A stretch of DNA of 64,000 bases from Actinophytocola gossypii (GTDB lineage Bacteria; Actinomycetota; Actinomycetes; Mycobacteriales; Pseudonocardiaceae), in contig NZ_JAFFZE010000015.1 of the NCBI RefSeq assembly GCF_025165815.1, forward strand, positions 124,001 to 188,000. The letters run 5' to 3'. A program made the position numbers and the translations under genes. A model generated the notes under the pieces. The model did no database searches, was not told the DNA's origin, and worked only from the letters and a program-made list of their open reading frames with translations. Of this stretch, positions 49,111 to 60,695 are shown piece by piece (within the stretch, counting starts at the first letter, position 1; the number at the start of each line of letters is the position of its first letter).

Positions 49111-52100
49111 GTGATTTTTTCTGCCATTCCCACCGCGCAGGGTCTCTACGACCCCAGTGCCGAGCGTGATGCGTGTGGCGTGGCCATGGTCGCCGACATT
49201 CAGGGCCGCCGGTCCCACGGGATCGTCAACGACGCCCTGGTCGCGCTGGCCAACCTCGAACACCGCGGCGCAGCGGGCGCCGAGCCGACCAGCGGCGACG
49301 GGGCCGGCATCCTGCTCCAGCTCCCGGACGCCCTGCTCCGCGACGTCGTCGACTTCGACCTGCCGGCTCCCGACGAGCGGGGTCGGCACACCTACGCCAC
49401 CGGCCTGGCGTTCCTGCCCCGCGACCCAGAGGAGCGGGGAAACGCGGTCGCGATGATCGAGCGCATCGCCGCCGAGGAAGGCCTCGACCTGCTCGGCTGG
49501 CGGGACGTCCCGATCGCGCCGGAGGCCGCCGGGGTCGGCCCGACCGCGCTGTCGGTGATGCCGCACTTCTCGATGCCGTTCCTCGCCGCGCACGCCGACG
49601 CCGGCGGCCGCCGGCCGGCCGGGGTCGCGCTCGACCGGCTGACCTTCTGCCTGCGCAAGCGTGCCGAGCACGAGAGCGTCGCCGCCGGCTGCGGGGTCTA
49701 CTTCCCCTCGCTGTCCGCGCGCACCATGGTCTACAAGGGAATGTTGACCACCGCGCAGCTGCCGGTGTTCTTCGCCGACCTCACCGACGAGCGGCTGGCC
49801 AGCGCGATCGCCCTGGTGCACAGCCGGTTCTCCACCAACACGTTCCCGTCCTGGCCGCTCGCGCACCCGTTCCGGTTCGTCGCGCACAACGGCGAGATCA
49901 ACACGATCCGCGGCAACCGCAACCGGATGCGCGCCCGCGAGGCACTGCTGGCCAGCGACCTCGTCCCGGGCGACCTCACTCGCCTGTACCCGGTCTGCGA
50001 CCCGGACGGTTCCGACTCCGCCTCGTTCGACGAGGTGCTCGAACTGCTCCACCTCGGCGGCCGGTCGCTGCCGCACGCGGTGCTGATGATGATCCCCGAG
50101 GCGTGGGAGAACAACACCACGATGGACCCGCGCCGGCGGGCCTTCTACCAGTTCCACTCCAGCCTGATGGAGCCGTGGGACGGCCCGGCCAGCGTGACGT
50201 TCTCCGACGGCACGCTCGTCGGCGCGGTGCTCGACCGCAACGGCCTGCGCCCAGCGCGCTGGTGGCGCACCACCGACGACCGCGTGGTGTTCGCCAGCGA
50301 GACCGGCGTGCTGGACCTGCCGCCGGAGCGGGTGGTGGCCAAGGGCCGCCTGCAGCCGGGCCGGATGTTCCTGGTGGACACCGAGGCGGGCGTGATCGTC
50401 GACGACGACGAGATCAAGACCGCGTTGGCCGAGGAGCACCCGTACGAGGAGTGGCTGCACGCCGGCCTGCTCAAGATCGCCGACCTGCCCGACCGCGAGC
50501 ACGTGGTGCAGACCAACGAGTCCGTGCTGCGCCGCCAGCTCTCCTTCGGCTACACCGAGGAGGAGCTCAAGATCCTGCTCGCGCCGATGGCGCTGACCGG
50601 CGCGGAGCCGATCGGCTCGATGGGCAGCGACACCCCGCCGGCCGCGCTGTCCCAGCGTTCCCGGCTGCTCTACGACTACTTCAAGCAGAACTTCGCCCAG
50701 GTGACCAACCCGCCGCTGGACGCGATCCGCGAGGAGATCGTCACCTCGGTGCAGCGCATCATGGGCCCAGAGCAGAACCTGCTCGACCCCGGTCCCGCGT
50801 CCTGCCGGCACATCCAGCTGCCGTACCCGGTCATCGACAACGACGAGCTGGCCAAGCTCATCCACGTCAACGACGACGGCGACATGCCCGGCTACGCCTG
50901 CACCGTCCTCTCCGGACTGTACGAAGTGGATGGTGACGGCGACGCGCTGGTGACGGCGATCGCACGGGTGCGCCGGGAGGCGTCCGAGGCGATCGCCGCC
51001 GGCGCGCGGATCCTGGTGCTGTCCGACCGGGACTCCGACCACCGGATGGCGCCGATCCCGTCGTTGCTGCTGGTCGCGGCGGTGCACCACCACCTGGTGC
51101 GCACCAAGGAGCGGCTGCGGGTCGCGCTCGTGGTCGAGACCGGCGACGCGCGCGAGGTGCACCACATCGCCCTGCTGCTCGGCTACGGCGCCGCGGCCGT
51201 CAACCCCTACCTGGCGTTCGAGACGATCGAGAACCAGATCCGCCGCGGCACCATCACCGGCATCGAGCCGGCCCAGGCGATCCGCAACTACGTCACCGCG
51301 CTGGTCAAGGGCGTCCTCAAGATCATGTCCAAGATGGGCATCTCGACCGTCGGCGCCTACACCGCGGCCCAGGTGTTCGAGGCGTTCGGGCTCGCCGGCG
51401 ACGTGCTGGACGAGTACTTCACCGGCACCAGCTCCAAGCTCGGCGGCGTCGGCCTCGACGTGATCGCCGAGGAGGTCGCCGCGCGCCACCGCCGCGCCTA
51501 CCCGGAGAACCCGACCGACCGGGTGCACCGGCGGCTGGAGTCCGGCGGCGAGTACGCCTTCCGTCGCGACGGCGAGCTGCACCTGTTCACCCCGGAGACC
51601 GTCTTCCTGTTACAGCACGCGACGAAGACCCGCCGCGAGGACGTCTACCGGTCCTATGTGGACGAGGTGGAGCGGCTCAACCGCGAGGGCGGTGCGCTGC
51701 GCGGGCTGTTCAAGCTCCGCAAGGAGGGTCGCACCCCGGTTCCGCTGGACGAGGTTGAGCCGGTCGAGTCGATCCTGACCAGGTTCAACACCGGCGCCAT
51801 GTCCTACGGCTCGATCAGCGCCGAGGCGCACGAGACCCTGGCCATCGCGATGAACCGGATCGGCGGCCGGTCCAACACGGGCGAGGGCGGCGAGGACACC
51901 GACCGCCTCTACGACCCGGAGCGGCGCTCGGCCATCAAGCAGATCGCCAGCGGCCGGTTCGGCGTCACCAGCGAGTACCTGGTGAACGCGAGCGACCTGC
52001 AGATCAAGATGGCGCAGGGCGCGAAGCCGGGGGAGGGCGGCCAGCTGCCACCGAACAAGGTGTGGCCGTGGATCGCCCGCACCCGGCACTCGACGGCGGG

Positions 52101-53683
52101 CGTCGGCCTGATCTCCCCGCCGCCGCACCACGACATCTACTCCATCGAGGACCTCGCGCAGCTCATCCACGACCTCAAGAACGCCAACGAGCACGCCCGC
52201 GTGCACGTGAAACTGGTCAGCGAGCTCGGCGTCGGCACGGTCGCGGCCGGGGTGTCCAAGGCGCACGCGGACGTGGTGCTGATCTCCGGGCACGACGGCG
52301 GCACCGGCGCCTCGCCGCTGAACTCGCTCAAGCACGCCGGCACGCCGTGGGAGGTCGGCCTCGCCGAGACCCAGCAGACGCTGCTGCTCAACGGCCTGCG
52401 CGACCGGATCACCGTGCAGGTGGACGGTGCGATGAAGACCGGGCGGGACGTGGTGGTCGCCGCGCTGCTCGGCGCCGAGGAGTACGGCTTCGCCACCGCG
52501 CCGCTGATCGTCGCCGGTTGCGTGATGATGCGGGTGTGCCACCTGGACACCTGCCCGGTCGGCGTCGCAACCCAGAACCCGACCCTGCGCGAGCGGTACA
52601 CCGGGCAGGCCGAGCACGTGGTCAACTTCTTCCACTTCGTCGCCAACGAGGTGCGGGAGATGTTGGCGGAGCTGGGTTTCCGCACCATGGACGAGGCGAT
52701 CGGCCACGCCGAGCTGCTCGACGTCGACGACGCGGTCGAGCACTGGAAGGCCAAGGGGCTCGACCTCTCGCCGGTGTTCGCCGTGCCGGAGAGCAGCTAC
52801 GGCGGCGCCCGGCGGCGGGTCCGCGCCCAGGACCACGGCCTGGCCGAGGCGCTGGACCGCACGCTGATCCAGCTCGCCGAGGCGTCGCTGGAGGACGCGC
52901 ACCCGATCCGGCTGGAACTGCCGGTGCGCAACGTGAACCGCACCGTCGGCACGCTGCTCGGCTCGGAGGTCACCCGCCGCTACGGCGGCGACGGCCTGCC
53001 GGACGACACGATCCACATCGGACTCCAGGGCTCGGCCGGCCAGTCGCTCGGCGCGTTCCTGCCGGCGGGCATCACCATCGACCTGGTCGGCGACGCCAAC
53101 GACTACGTCGGCAAGGGCCTGTCCGGCGGCCGGATCGTGGTCCGCCCGCACCCGGACGCGGCGTTCGCGGCCGAGCAGCAGGTGATCGCCGGCAACGTGA
53201 TCGGCTACGGCGCGACCGGCGGTGAGGTCTTCCTCCGCGGCCGGGTCGGGGAACGGTTCTGTGTCAGGAACTCCGGCGCGGTCGCGGTCGCGGAGGGCGT
53301 CGGCGACCACGCGTTCGAGTACATGACCGGCGGCCGCGCGGTGGTGCTCGGACCGACCGGCCGCAACCTCGCGGCCGGCATGTCCGGCGGCATCGCCTAC
53401 GTGCTCGACCTGGACGAGAAGCTGGTCAACCCCGCCATGGTCGACCTGCAGCGCCCGAACGGCGAGGACCTGCGGTGGCTGCGGGAGACCGTCACCCGCC
53501 ACCACGAGCTCACCGGCTCCGCGGTGGCGGCGTCGCTGCTCGGCGACTGGACCCGGCGCGCGGCGTCCTTCACCAAGGTGATGCCGCGCGACTACCAGCG
53601 CGTGCTCGAGGCGATGCGGCTCGCCGCCGCCGAGGGCCGCGACATCGACGAGGCGGTCATGGCGGCCGCGACGGGGGTGGGAC

Positions 53684-53691
<8 letters not shown>
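49111..53691 (+). CDS. gltB: Glutamate synthase, large subunit
   Basis: GltB transfers the amide of glutamine to 2-oxoglutarate. The 1526-residue protein starts with a 21-residue propeptide; Cys22 in [12 protein letters not shown] is the nucleophile exposed after cleavage. The amidotransferase domain is followed by the central domain, the FMN/3Fe-4S synthase domain ([24 protein letters not shown]) and the C-terminal beta-helix (GxxGG repeats such as GLSGGRIVV). The GTG has GGGAGG seven bases upstream. It overlaps gltD. Confidence 0.97.
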
Positions 53692-55198
<1,507 letters not shown>

Positions 55199-55204
55199 GT
55201 CCTG

Positions 55205-55239
55205 CCCGGGTGGTTCGGCAACGGCGCCGGCCACCCGGG
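55205..55239 (+). terminator. Hairpin terminator after gltBD
   Basis: CCCGGGTGG (55205-55213) pairs with CCACCCGGG (55231-55239), with inner CGGC/GCCG pairing. It starts six bases after the gltD stop. The rest of the gap to 55369 shows nothing recognisable. Confidence 0.75.
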
Positions 55240-55369
55240 TCGCCTTCCAGCGTCGCCGGGTCACCATCGACGTCGTGCGTCAGGTACCCGGGAGGTCGTG
55301 CACCCCGACGCGAACGGACGTCGGAGCGGTGTCGCGCGGCGGTCGCACAGATCCGCACTCTGTCGACCG

Positions 55370-56152
55370 TCACGCCGCCGTCGTGTCGGGCTGCAGCGCG
55401 GGGCCGAGTAGGAGCCCGCCGTCCGCGACGAACTCCGAGCCCGTGACGAATGCGGCGTCGGCCGAGGTGAGATAGAGGAGCAGAGCGGTGATGTCGGCCG
55501 GGGTGCCCATCCGGGGGACGGCGTACGGCTCGGGCGAGTAGAAGTCCGCGATGGGCGGCTGGCCCGCCATGGGCTCGGTGATCAACGGCGTGGAGATGAC
55601 GCCGGGGTGGATGGAGTTGACCCGGATGCCGTCCCGGCCCAGCTCCAGCGCGGCGGTCCTGGTGAGCCCGCGCAGCGCCCATTTGCTCGCGGCGTATGGC
55701 GCGTAGAGCGACGTGCCGACGTGGGCCATCGTGGAGGCGATGTTGACGATCACTCCGCCGCCGTTGTGGCGCAGTGACGGGGTCACGGCCTTGATGCCGA
55801 GGAACGTGCCGGTGAGGTTGACCTCGAGAACGCGGTCCCAGACCCGCCGTTCGATCGCCTCGATCGGCACCGCGGGGTTCTGGATGCCGGCGTTGTTGAC
55901 CAGCACCGCGATCGGCCCGAAACGGCGTTCGGTCTCGGTGACCGCCGCGGCCCAGGCGTCCTCATCGGTGACGTCCAGGCGGACGAACAAAGCCCGCTCG
56001 CCGAGCTCGGCGGCGAGTTCCTTGCCCGGCCCTTCGGAGAGCGCGGCGGCGACGACATTCGCCCCCTCCTGGTGGTAGGCCCGGACGTGGCTGGCGCCCT
56101 GCCCGCCGGTGCCGCCGGTGACGAGAACGGTCTGCTTGTCGAAGCGGCCCAT
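55370..56152 (-). CDS. Short-chain dehydrogenase/reductase (steroid-dehydrogenase-like)
   Basis: A 260-residue classical SDR: cofactor motif TGGTGGQGASH, NNAG, catalytic Ser in NIASTMAHVG and YAASK. The TGGTGGQG variant and the ITEPMAGQPP loop resemble 3-alpha(20-beta)-hydroxysteroid dehydrogenases of actinobacteria. The ATG has AAGGAGG upstream. It is divergent from a TetR gene, with a palindromic operator near each start, so it is probably induced by a substrate-like ligand. Confidence 0.92.
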   Translation of the reverse strand: MGRFDKQTVLVTGGTGGQGASHVRAYHQEGANVVAAALSEGPGKELAAELGERALFVRLDVTDEDAWAAAVTETERRFGPIAVLVNNAGIQNPAVPIEAIERRVWDRVLEVNLTGTFLGIKAVTPSLRHNGGGVIVNIASTMAHVGTSLYAPYAASKWALRGLTRTAALELGRDGIRVNSIHPGVISTPLITEPMAGQPPIADFYSPEPYAVPRMGTPADITALLLYLTSADAAFVTGSEFVADGGLLLGPALQPDTTAA

Positions 56153-56178
56153 GGCGCGGTCCTCCTTGCGAACAGTGG

Positions 56179-56242
56179 TGAGTCGAGCGACTCATCTCGC
56201 CATCAAGCTACGTCCGCGACGGGTGGTGAGTCAAGTGACTCG
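56179..56242. promoter_or_regulatory. Two near-identical palindromes serving divergent SDR and TetR promoters
   Basis: TGAGTCG-AG-CGACTCA (56179-56194) is a perfect 16-bp palindrome 27 bases from the SDR start. GAGTCA-AG-TGACTC (56228-56241) lies just before the TetR -10 box. Both sit in the same longer direct repeat that begins GGTGAGTC and ends TCTCGC, with centres 48 bp apart. One site per promoter is the classic layout for a divergent TetR pair. Confidence 0.8.
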
Positions 56243-56249
56243 TCTCGCG

Positions 56250-56255
56250 TATCAT
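56250..56255 (+). promoter_or_regulatory. -10 box of the TetR gene (leaderless layout)
   Basis: TATCAT seven bases before ATG 56263. It overlaps the upstream ATG at 56254 and therefore favours the second start. Confidence 0.45.
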
Positions 56256-56262
56256 GACGTCC

Positions 56263-56898
56263 ATGACGACGGAGCCATCGACCTACCACCGGCGCGTTGC
56301 CGAGCAGAAGCGGGCAGCCATCATCGAGGCCGCCACCCGACTGTTCCTCGACGCCGGGTACGCCGGCACGTCACTGGCCAAGGTCGCCGAGATGGCCGGG
56401 GTGTCGAAGGCGACCCTGTTCAAGCAGTTCCCGACCAAGGCTGCGCTGTTCGACGCGATCGTGACCGAGTCCTGGAAGGTCGAGGACGAAGGCGACCTCC
56501 GCCCACCGACGGGCGACCTGCGGGCGGGCCTGACGGCGATCGGCCGCCGGTACGTCGCCCTCCTCACCCGGCCCGGCATGGCCGCGCTCTTCCGCATCGT
56601 CATCGCCGAACTGCCGCGCTTCCCCGAGTTGGGCGAGGCCCACTTCGAGCGCGGCAAGATGCCCTACTTCGACTCGGTGCGCCGCTATCTCGAGACCGAG
56701 AACGCCATGGGAACGGCCAAGCTGGACGACACGGAGCTGGCGGCGACCCAGTTCCTCGGGATGATCTCCAACTACGTCTTCTGGCCCCGGATGCTGCTGA
56801 TGAACTGGTCTCCCGACGACGCATCGATGTCGAACGTCGTGGACGAGGCCGTACTGATGATGGAAGCCAGATACGGCGTCGCCAACACCACCGACTGA
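56263..56898 (+). CDS. TetR family transcriptional regulator
   Basis: A 211-residue regulator with the helix-turn-helix LAKVAEMAGVSKATLFKQFP (about residues 39-58) and a C-terminal domain of the TetR_C type (RLFRIVIAELPRFPELG-like segment). ATG 56254 would add three residues, but that codon is part of the likely -10 box. It faces the SDR gene and probably binds the two palindromes between them. Confidence 0.92.
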   Translation: MTTEPSTYHRRVAEQKRAAIIEAATRLFLDAGYAGTSLAKVAEMAGVSKATLFKQFPTKAALFDAIVTESWKVEDEGDLRPPTGDLRAGLTAIGRRYVALLTRPGMAALFRIVIAELPRFPELGEAHFERGKMPYFDSVRRYLETENAMGTAKLDDTELAATQFLGMISNYVFWPRMLLMNWSPDDASMSNVVDEAVLMMEARYGVANTTD

Positions 56899-56921
56899 GG
56901 ACAGGAACTGCCCGTTGCGCG

Positions 56922-58415
56922 CTACGGCTCGTGCCGTAACGCATCGGCGAGCCAGTGGGTGAGTCGGGCGGGGTGGTCTCCGCGCCAGGCGAGGTGGGCG
57001 TCCGGGCGGATCAACCACGCGTCGTCTTGCTGCGAGGTGAGGGGCACGACGTCCTCGCCGAGGTGGGCGCGGGCCGCGGCGAGGTGGTCGGCGAAGCCGT
57101 CGGCCGGGGCGAGCAGTGCCCAGCGCGAGCCCAGTTCGGCGTGCAGGCGGGTTCGGGTGCCGTCCGCGCGCACGCAGGTCAGGTCCGGGACGCGATCACC
57201 GGGGCGTGATCCACGGGCCAGGCGCGACCGCGCGCTCCTCGCCAGCGGGCCACGGCGGTAGCTGACCCACAACTGCGACGCGAGGTGGCTGGCCCGCCGC
57301 TGCACGGACGGCAGGGCGGCGGCCGGGATCAACACCCGCCTGCGCAGGAACCGCGTCAGCGGGCCGTCGCCCACCTGCAACCGGGTCGCGGTCGTGGTGT
57401 GGCGGAGCACCTCGGTCGCCAGGGGCCTGCGTTCCGCCTCGTAGGTGTCGAGCAGCGACATCGCCGCGCGGCCGCGGATCACCATGGCCAGCTTCCACGC
57501 CAGGTTCTCCGCGTCACCCATTCCGGTGACCATGCCCTGCCCGCCCAGCGGACTGTGGATGTGCGCGGCGTCGCCGGCGAGGAAGACCCGGCCCCGGCGG
57601 TAGGTGTCGGCCAGCCGGCGGTGCACGCGGAACACCGACGTCCAGACCGCGTCCTCGATCGGGAGGTCGCGCCCGGTCCGCTCGGGCACCAGCCGGCGAA
57701 GGCGATCCAGGACGGCACCCTCGCCGCTCGGACCGCCCGGGTCGTAGGCCATCAGCCGCCAGAGGTCGCCCTCGCGGCCGCCGTCGCGCATCGGTAGGGC
57801 GAACAGCGGGCCGTCCGGGTGCGGCCAGCCGTGCCCGCCCGCGCGGTCGATCGGCCAGGCGGCGTGCACGTCGGCCAGCAGGAACTGCTCGGTGAGGCGA
57901 ACGCCGGGGAACTCGATCCCGGTCAGCTTGCGCACGGTGCTGTGCGCGCCGTCGCAGCCGGCCAGCCAGCGGCAGGTCACGGTGCCGGAACCGAGTACGG
58001 CGGTGACCCCGTCCTCGTCCTGCCGCAGGTCGGTCAGCACGGTGCCCCACTCGACCTCGACACCCGACTCGCGCAGCCGACGCCGCAGGCGCTCCTCGAT
58101 CTCGGCCTGCGAGACGTACAGCGCCGGCCGGGCCGTGCCGAGGCCGTGGTCGCCGAACCGGACCGTGATCGCCGGCCGGCCGTCGAGGTACTGGGTGACG
58201 GTGAGCGCGGTGAGCGCCCGGTCCGGCAGGTCGCCGAGCGCGCCGAGCCGGTCGAGCACCTCGACGCCCCGCGCGTGCAGGATGTTCGCCCGGGAGGTCG
58301 TCGCCGGTCCGGCAGCGCCGTCCACCACTCGCACCGCGACTCCGTGCAGGCGCAGCGCGCAGGCCAGCGTGAGCCCGCTCGGCCCGGCGCCGACCACCAC
58401 GACCTCGGTGTCCAT
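56922..58415 (-). CDS. FAD-dependent aromatic monooxygenase (PheA/TfdB type)
   Basis: A 497-residue flavoprotein hydroxylase. It has the FAD motif VVVGAGPSGLTLACALRLHG, the DG motif WLAGCDGAHSTVRK and the GD motif RVFLAGDAAHIHSPLGGQGM, then the C-terminal thioredoxin-like region. This is the family of polyketide hydroxylases and rifampicin monooxygenase, so a tailoring or detoxifying role is likely. A divergent TetR gene and tandem operators lie upstream, suggesting induction by an aromatic compound. Confidence 0.92.
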   Translation of the reverse strand: MDTEVVVVGAGPSGLTLACALRLHGVAVRVVDGAAGPATTSRANILHARGVEVLDRLGALGDLPDRALTALTVTQYLDGRPAITVRFGDHGLGTARPALYVSQAEIEERLRRRLRESGVEVEWGTVLTDLRQDEDGVTAVLGSGTVTCRWLAGCDGAHSTVRKLTGIEFPGVRLTEQFLLADVHAAWPIDRAGGHGWPHPDGPLFALPMRDGGREGDLWRLMAYDPGGPSGEGAVLDRLRRLVPERTGRDLPIEDAVWTSVFRVHRRLADTYRRGRVFLAGDAAHIHSPLGGQGMVTGMGDAENLAWKLAMVIRGRAAMSLLDTYEAERRPLATEVLRHTTTATRLQVGDGPLTRFLRRRVLIPAAALPSVQRRASHLASQLWVSYRRGPLARSARSRLARGSRPGDRVPDLTCVRADGTRTRLHAELGSRWALLAPADGFADHLAAARAHLGEDVVPLTSQQDDAWLIRPDAHLAWRGDHPARLTHWLADALRHEP

Positions 58416-58438
58416 CTCCAGCCCTCCTCAAGCAGATC

Positions 58439-58480
58439 GGAACGGTTCCGTTCCATTCAACCATGGAACGCTACCGTTCC
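58439..58480. promoter_or_regulatory. Tandem operators GGAACG-N4-CGTTCC
   Basis: Two perfect sites of identical form, GGAACG-GTTC-CGTTCC (58439-58454) and GGAACG-CTAC-CGTTCC (58465-58480), 26 bp centre to centre. They fill the gap between the monooxygenase start (24 bases left) and the TetR -10 box at 58490. They are strong candidates for binding by the adjacent TetR protein. Confidence 0.85.
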
Positions 58481-58489
58481 GTTCCGTAG

Positions 58490-58495
58490 TACGCT
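58490..58495 (+). promoter_or_regulatory. -10 box of the TetR gene (leaderless layout)
   Basis: TACGCT six bases before the ATG at 58502. Confidence 0.4.
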
Positions 58496-58501
58496 GCGGC
58501 C

Positions 58502-59107
58502 ATGGGCGAAGCGAACCGGCCCCGGCAGGCGCAGCTGCGGGAACACGTCACCGACGCGATCACCTCGGCCGTCGTGGACGAGCTCGTCGAGTCCGGCTTC
58601 GCCCGCATGTCCATGGACGCGGTGGCCCGGCGCGCCCGGGTGGGCAAGGCCGCCATCTACCGTCGCTGGTCGTCCAAGCAGGACATGGTCGAGCACGTCG
58701 TGGCCGAACTGGGGTGGACCAGCGTCCCGGTCCCCGACAACGGCACCCTCGCCGACGACGTCACCGCCTACGTCACCCACGCCACCGCGTTCCGCGAGGA
58801 CCTGCGCGTCACCCGCGTCATCGCCGACCTTGGCGCCGAGGCCATGCGCAACCCCGGGCTCGCCCGGTCCTTCTACGACGCCCTGCGCGAACCCCGGCGC
58901 GCGGCGGGCACCGCGATGCTGCGGAAGGCGATCGAGCGCGGCGAACTGCCCGCCGACCTCGACACCGACCTCGCCCTCGACTGCCTGGTCGGCCTCACCT
59001 ACGCCCGTCCGCAGACCCTCACCGCCTCGGGCGGGCTCGCCGACCCCTATCCCAGCCAACGGCTCGTCGAGGTCATCCTCACCGCGCTCGCCGCCTGCCG
59101 CCGGTGA
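58502..59107 (+). CDS. TetR family transcriptional regulator
   Basis: A 201-residue regulator with helix-turn-helix MDAVARRARVGKAAIYRRWS (about residues 38-57) and a TetR_C-type helical domain. It is divergent from the FAD monooxygenase and next to the two GGAACG-N4-CGTTCC sites, so it probably represses both genes. It ends four bases before the stop of the convergent lyase gene. Confidence 0.92.
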   Translation: MGEANRPRQAQLREHVTDAITSAVVDELVESGFARMSMDAVARRARVGKAAIYRRWSSKQDMVEHVVAELGWTSVPVPDNGTLADDVTAYVTHATAFREDLRVTRVIADLGAEAMRNPGLARSFYDALREPRRAAGTAMLRKAIERGELPADLDTDLALDCLVGLTYARPQTLTASGGLADPYPSQRLVEVILTALAACRR

Positions 59108-59111
59108 CCGG

Positions 59112-60563
59112 TCAGAAGTCGGCGATCGTGTCCAGGAGCGCCGCCGCCGCGTCCAGGTCGGCCGACAGCGGCCGGTCCGCCAGGTCCGGGTCCAGCTCGG
59201 CCTCGGCCACCTCGAACGCCGCCCGGACCGGCAGGTCCATCAGGTCGGCCGGACGCATCCGCAGCGCGCGCACCGCCGCCACCAGCTCACACGCCAGCAC
59301 CTTCCGGTAGGCCGCCGCCGCTTCGGTCGCCTGGCGCGCCGCCTGGGTGGCGAAGCTCGCGTGGTCCTCCACCCCGCGGGACACCACCGCCGTGCCAAGG
59401 GTCACCGGGAGCGCGGCCTGACGCAGCGATGCCAGCGCGTCGTGCGCCACGTACTCGAGGATCATCACCCCCGAGCTCCCGGGCGGGCCGGACGCCAGGA
59501 ACGCCGGCAGATCGGTGAACGACGGCTCCACCAGGTCGCCGAGCCGGGCCGCGGACAGCTCGGCGACGTGGTGGACCGTCGCCCTCGCCTGGTCGAGCGC
59601 CACCGCCACGTACGCGGTGTGGAAGTGCGCGTGGTGGAACACGTCACGGGCCGACAGCGACACCATCGGGTTCTCGGTCGCGGCGTTGATCTCCACCGTG
59701 AGGATCTCCCGCAGGTAGTCGAGCGCGTCCAGCGCCGGGCCCTGGACCTGCGGGAACGCGCGCAGACCGTACGGGTCCTGGATCCGCCTGCCCGGCTTGG
59801 GCAGCCCGGCCATGCCCAGCAGCCGGCGCAGCTCGGCCGCGCACCGGACCTGGCCGGGATGCGGCCGCGCCGCGTGCACGGGCGTCGCGTACGCCTCCGG
59901 CGAGCCACCGAGCACCACGTACGACAACGCCGCCACAACATGGCTCGCCCGCAGCAACCTGTCCAGGTCGAGGGCGGCCAGCACCGCCTCGGCCAGCGTG
60001 GCCGCGTTGCTGCTCATGAACGCCAGCGCGTCGCTGGTGTCCAGCGGCACGGGCGGCAGGCTCCCGCTCAGCCACGGGCGCTCCCCGGACAGCGTCAGCG
60101 CGGTCTCCGCCAGCACGGTCAGGTCGCCGGTGCCGATCGCGCCGGTCCGGTGCACGCGGGGGAGCGCCCCCGACGACAGCGTCGCCGCCAGCGCGGGCAG
60201 CAGGCGCGGGTGCGCGCCGGAACCACCGGCCGCCAGCTGGTTCAGCCGGATCAGCAGCATCGCGCGCACAGTGGGAGCCGGCAGCGGGCCGCCGGTGCCG
60301 CCGGCGTGGCTGCGCAGCAGCCGGTGTCCGTGCTCCGGGCCGGCGTCCTCCTCGACGGTCAGGTCGCGGTTCGCGCCGACGCCGGTCGTGCGGCCGTAGA
60401 TCTCCCGCTCGGCCGACAGCTCGGCGACCAGCCGCCACGCCGCCTCCGCCCGCTCCGCCGCGGCCGGTGCCACCTCCACCGCCACGTCGTGGCCGGCGAC
60501 CAGCGCCACGTCCGCGCACCGCAGCGTCCGGCCGTCCACCACCAGCACGTCCCGCACGGCCAT
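59112..60563 (-). CDS. Aromatic amino acid lyase family protein with altered MIO triad
   Basis: A 483-residue member of the histidine/phenylalanine ammonia-lyase fold. The active-site Tyr56 loop (EIYGRTTGVGAN) and the Asn/Gln-rich core (ENPMVS, with AHFHTAYVA) are present. The usual Ala-Ser-Gly that cyclises to the MIO cofactor is Gly144-Thr145-Gly146 (RTGAIGTGDLTVLAE). Whether Thr can form a methylated MIO here is open. The ATG at 60563 has GGGAGGACG upstream; a longer frame reaches 60644. The substrate is unknown. Confidence 0.85.
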   Translation of the reverse strand: MAVRDVLVVDGRTLRCADVALVAGHDVAVEVAPAAAERAEAAWRLVAELSAEREIYGRTTGVGANRDLTVEEDAGPEHGHRLLRSHAGGTGGPLPAPTVRAMLLIRLNQLAAGGSGAHPRLLPALAATLSSGALPRVHRTGAIGTGDLTVLAETALTLSGERPWLSGSLPPVPLDTSDALAFMSSNAATLAEAVLAALDLDRLLRASHVVAALSYVVLGGSPEAYATPVHAARPHPGQVRCAAELRRLLGMAGLPKPGRRIQDPYGLRAFPQVQGPALDALDYLREILTVEINAATENPMVSLSARDVFHHAHFHTAYVAVALDQARATVHHVAELSAARLGDLVEPSFTDLPAFLASGPPGSSGVMILEYVAHDALASLRQAALPVTLGTAVVSRGVEDHASFATQAARQATEAAAAYRKVLACELVAAVRALRMRPADLMDLPVRAAFEVAEAELDPDLADRPLSADLDAAAALLDTIADF

Positions 60564-60591
60564 TCGTCCTCCCGTCACCCGTCGCGCATGT

Positions 60592-60609
60592 GTCACTCGT
60601 TCGAGTAAC
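60592..60609. promoter_or_regulatory. Imperfect palindrome between lyase and protease genes
   Basis: GTCACTCG-TT-CGAGTAAC, with one mismatched pair, 28 bases upstream of the lyase start. It may be an operator; no regulator is clearly linked to it. The rest of the 132-bp gap shows no other signal. Confidence 0.35.
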
Positions 60610-60695
60610 CCCGGCGTTGCTCTGTCGTTGGTCATCATGACCACCTATCCCCTGCACGGATGACCACGAACGGGTGATCCGAAAGGTAGGTATCC

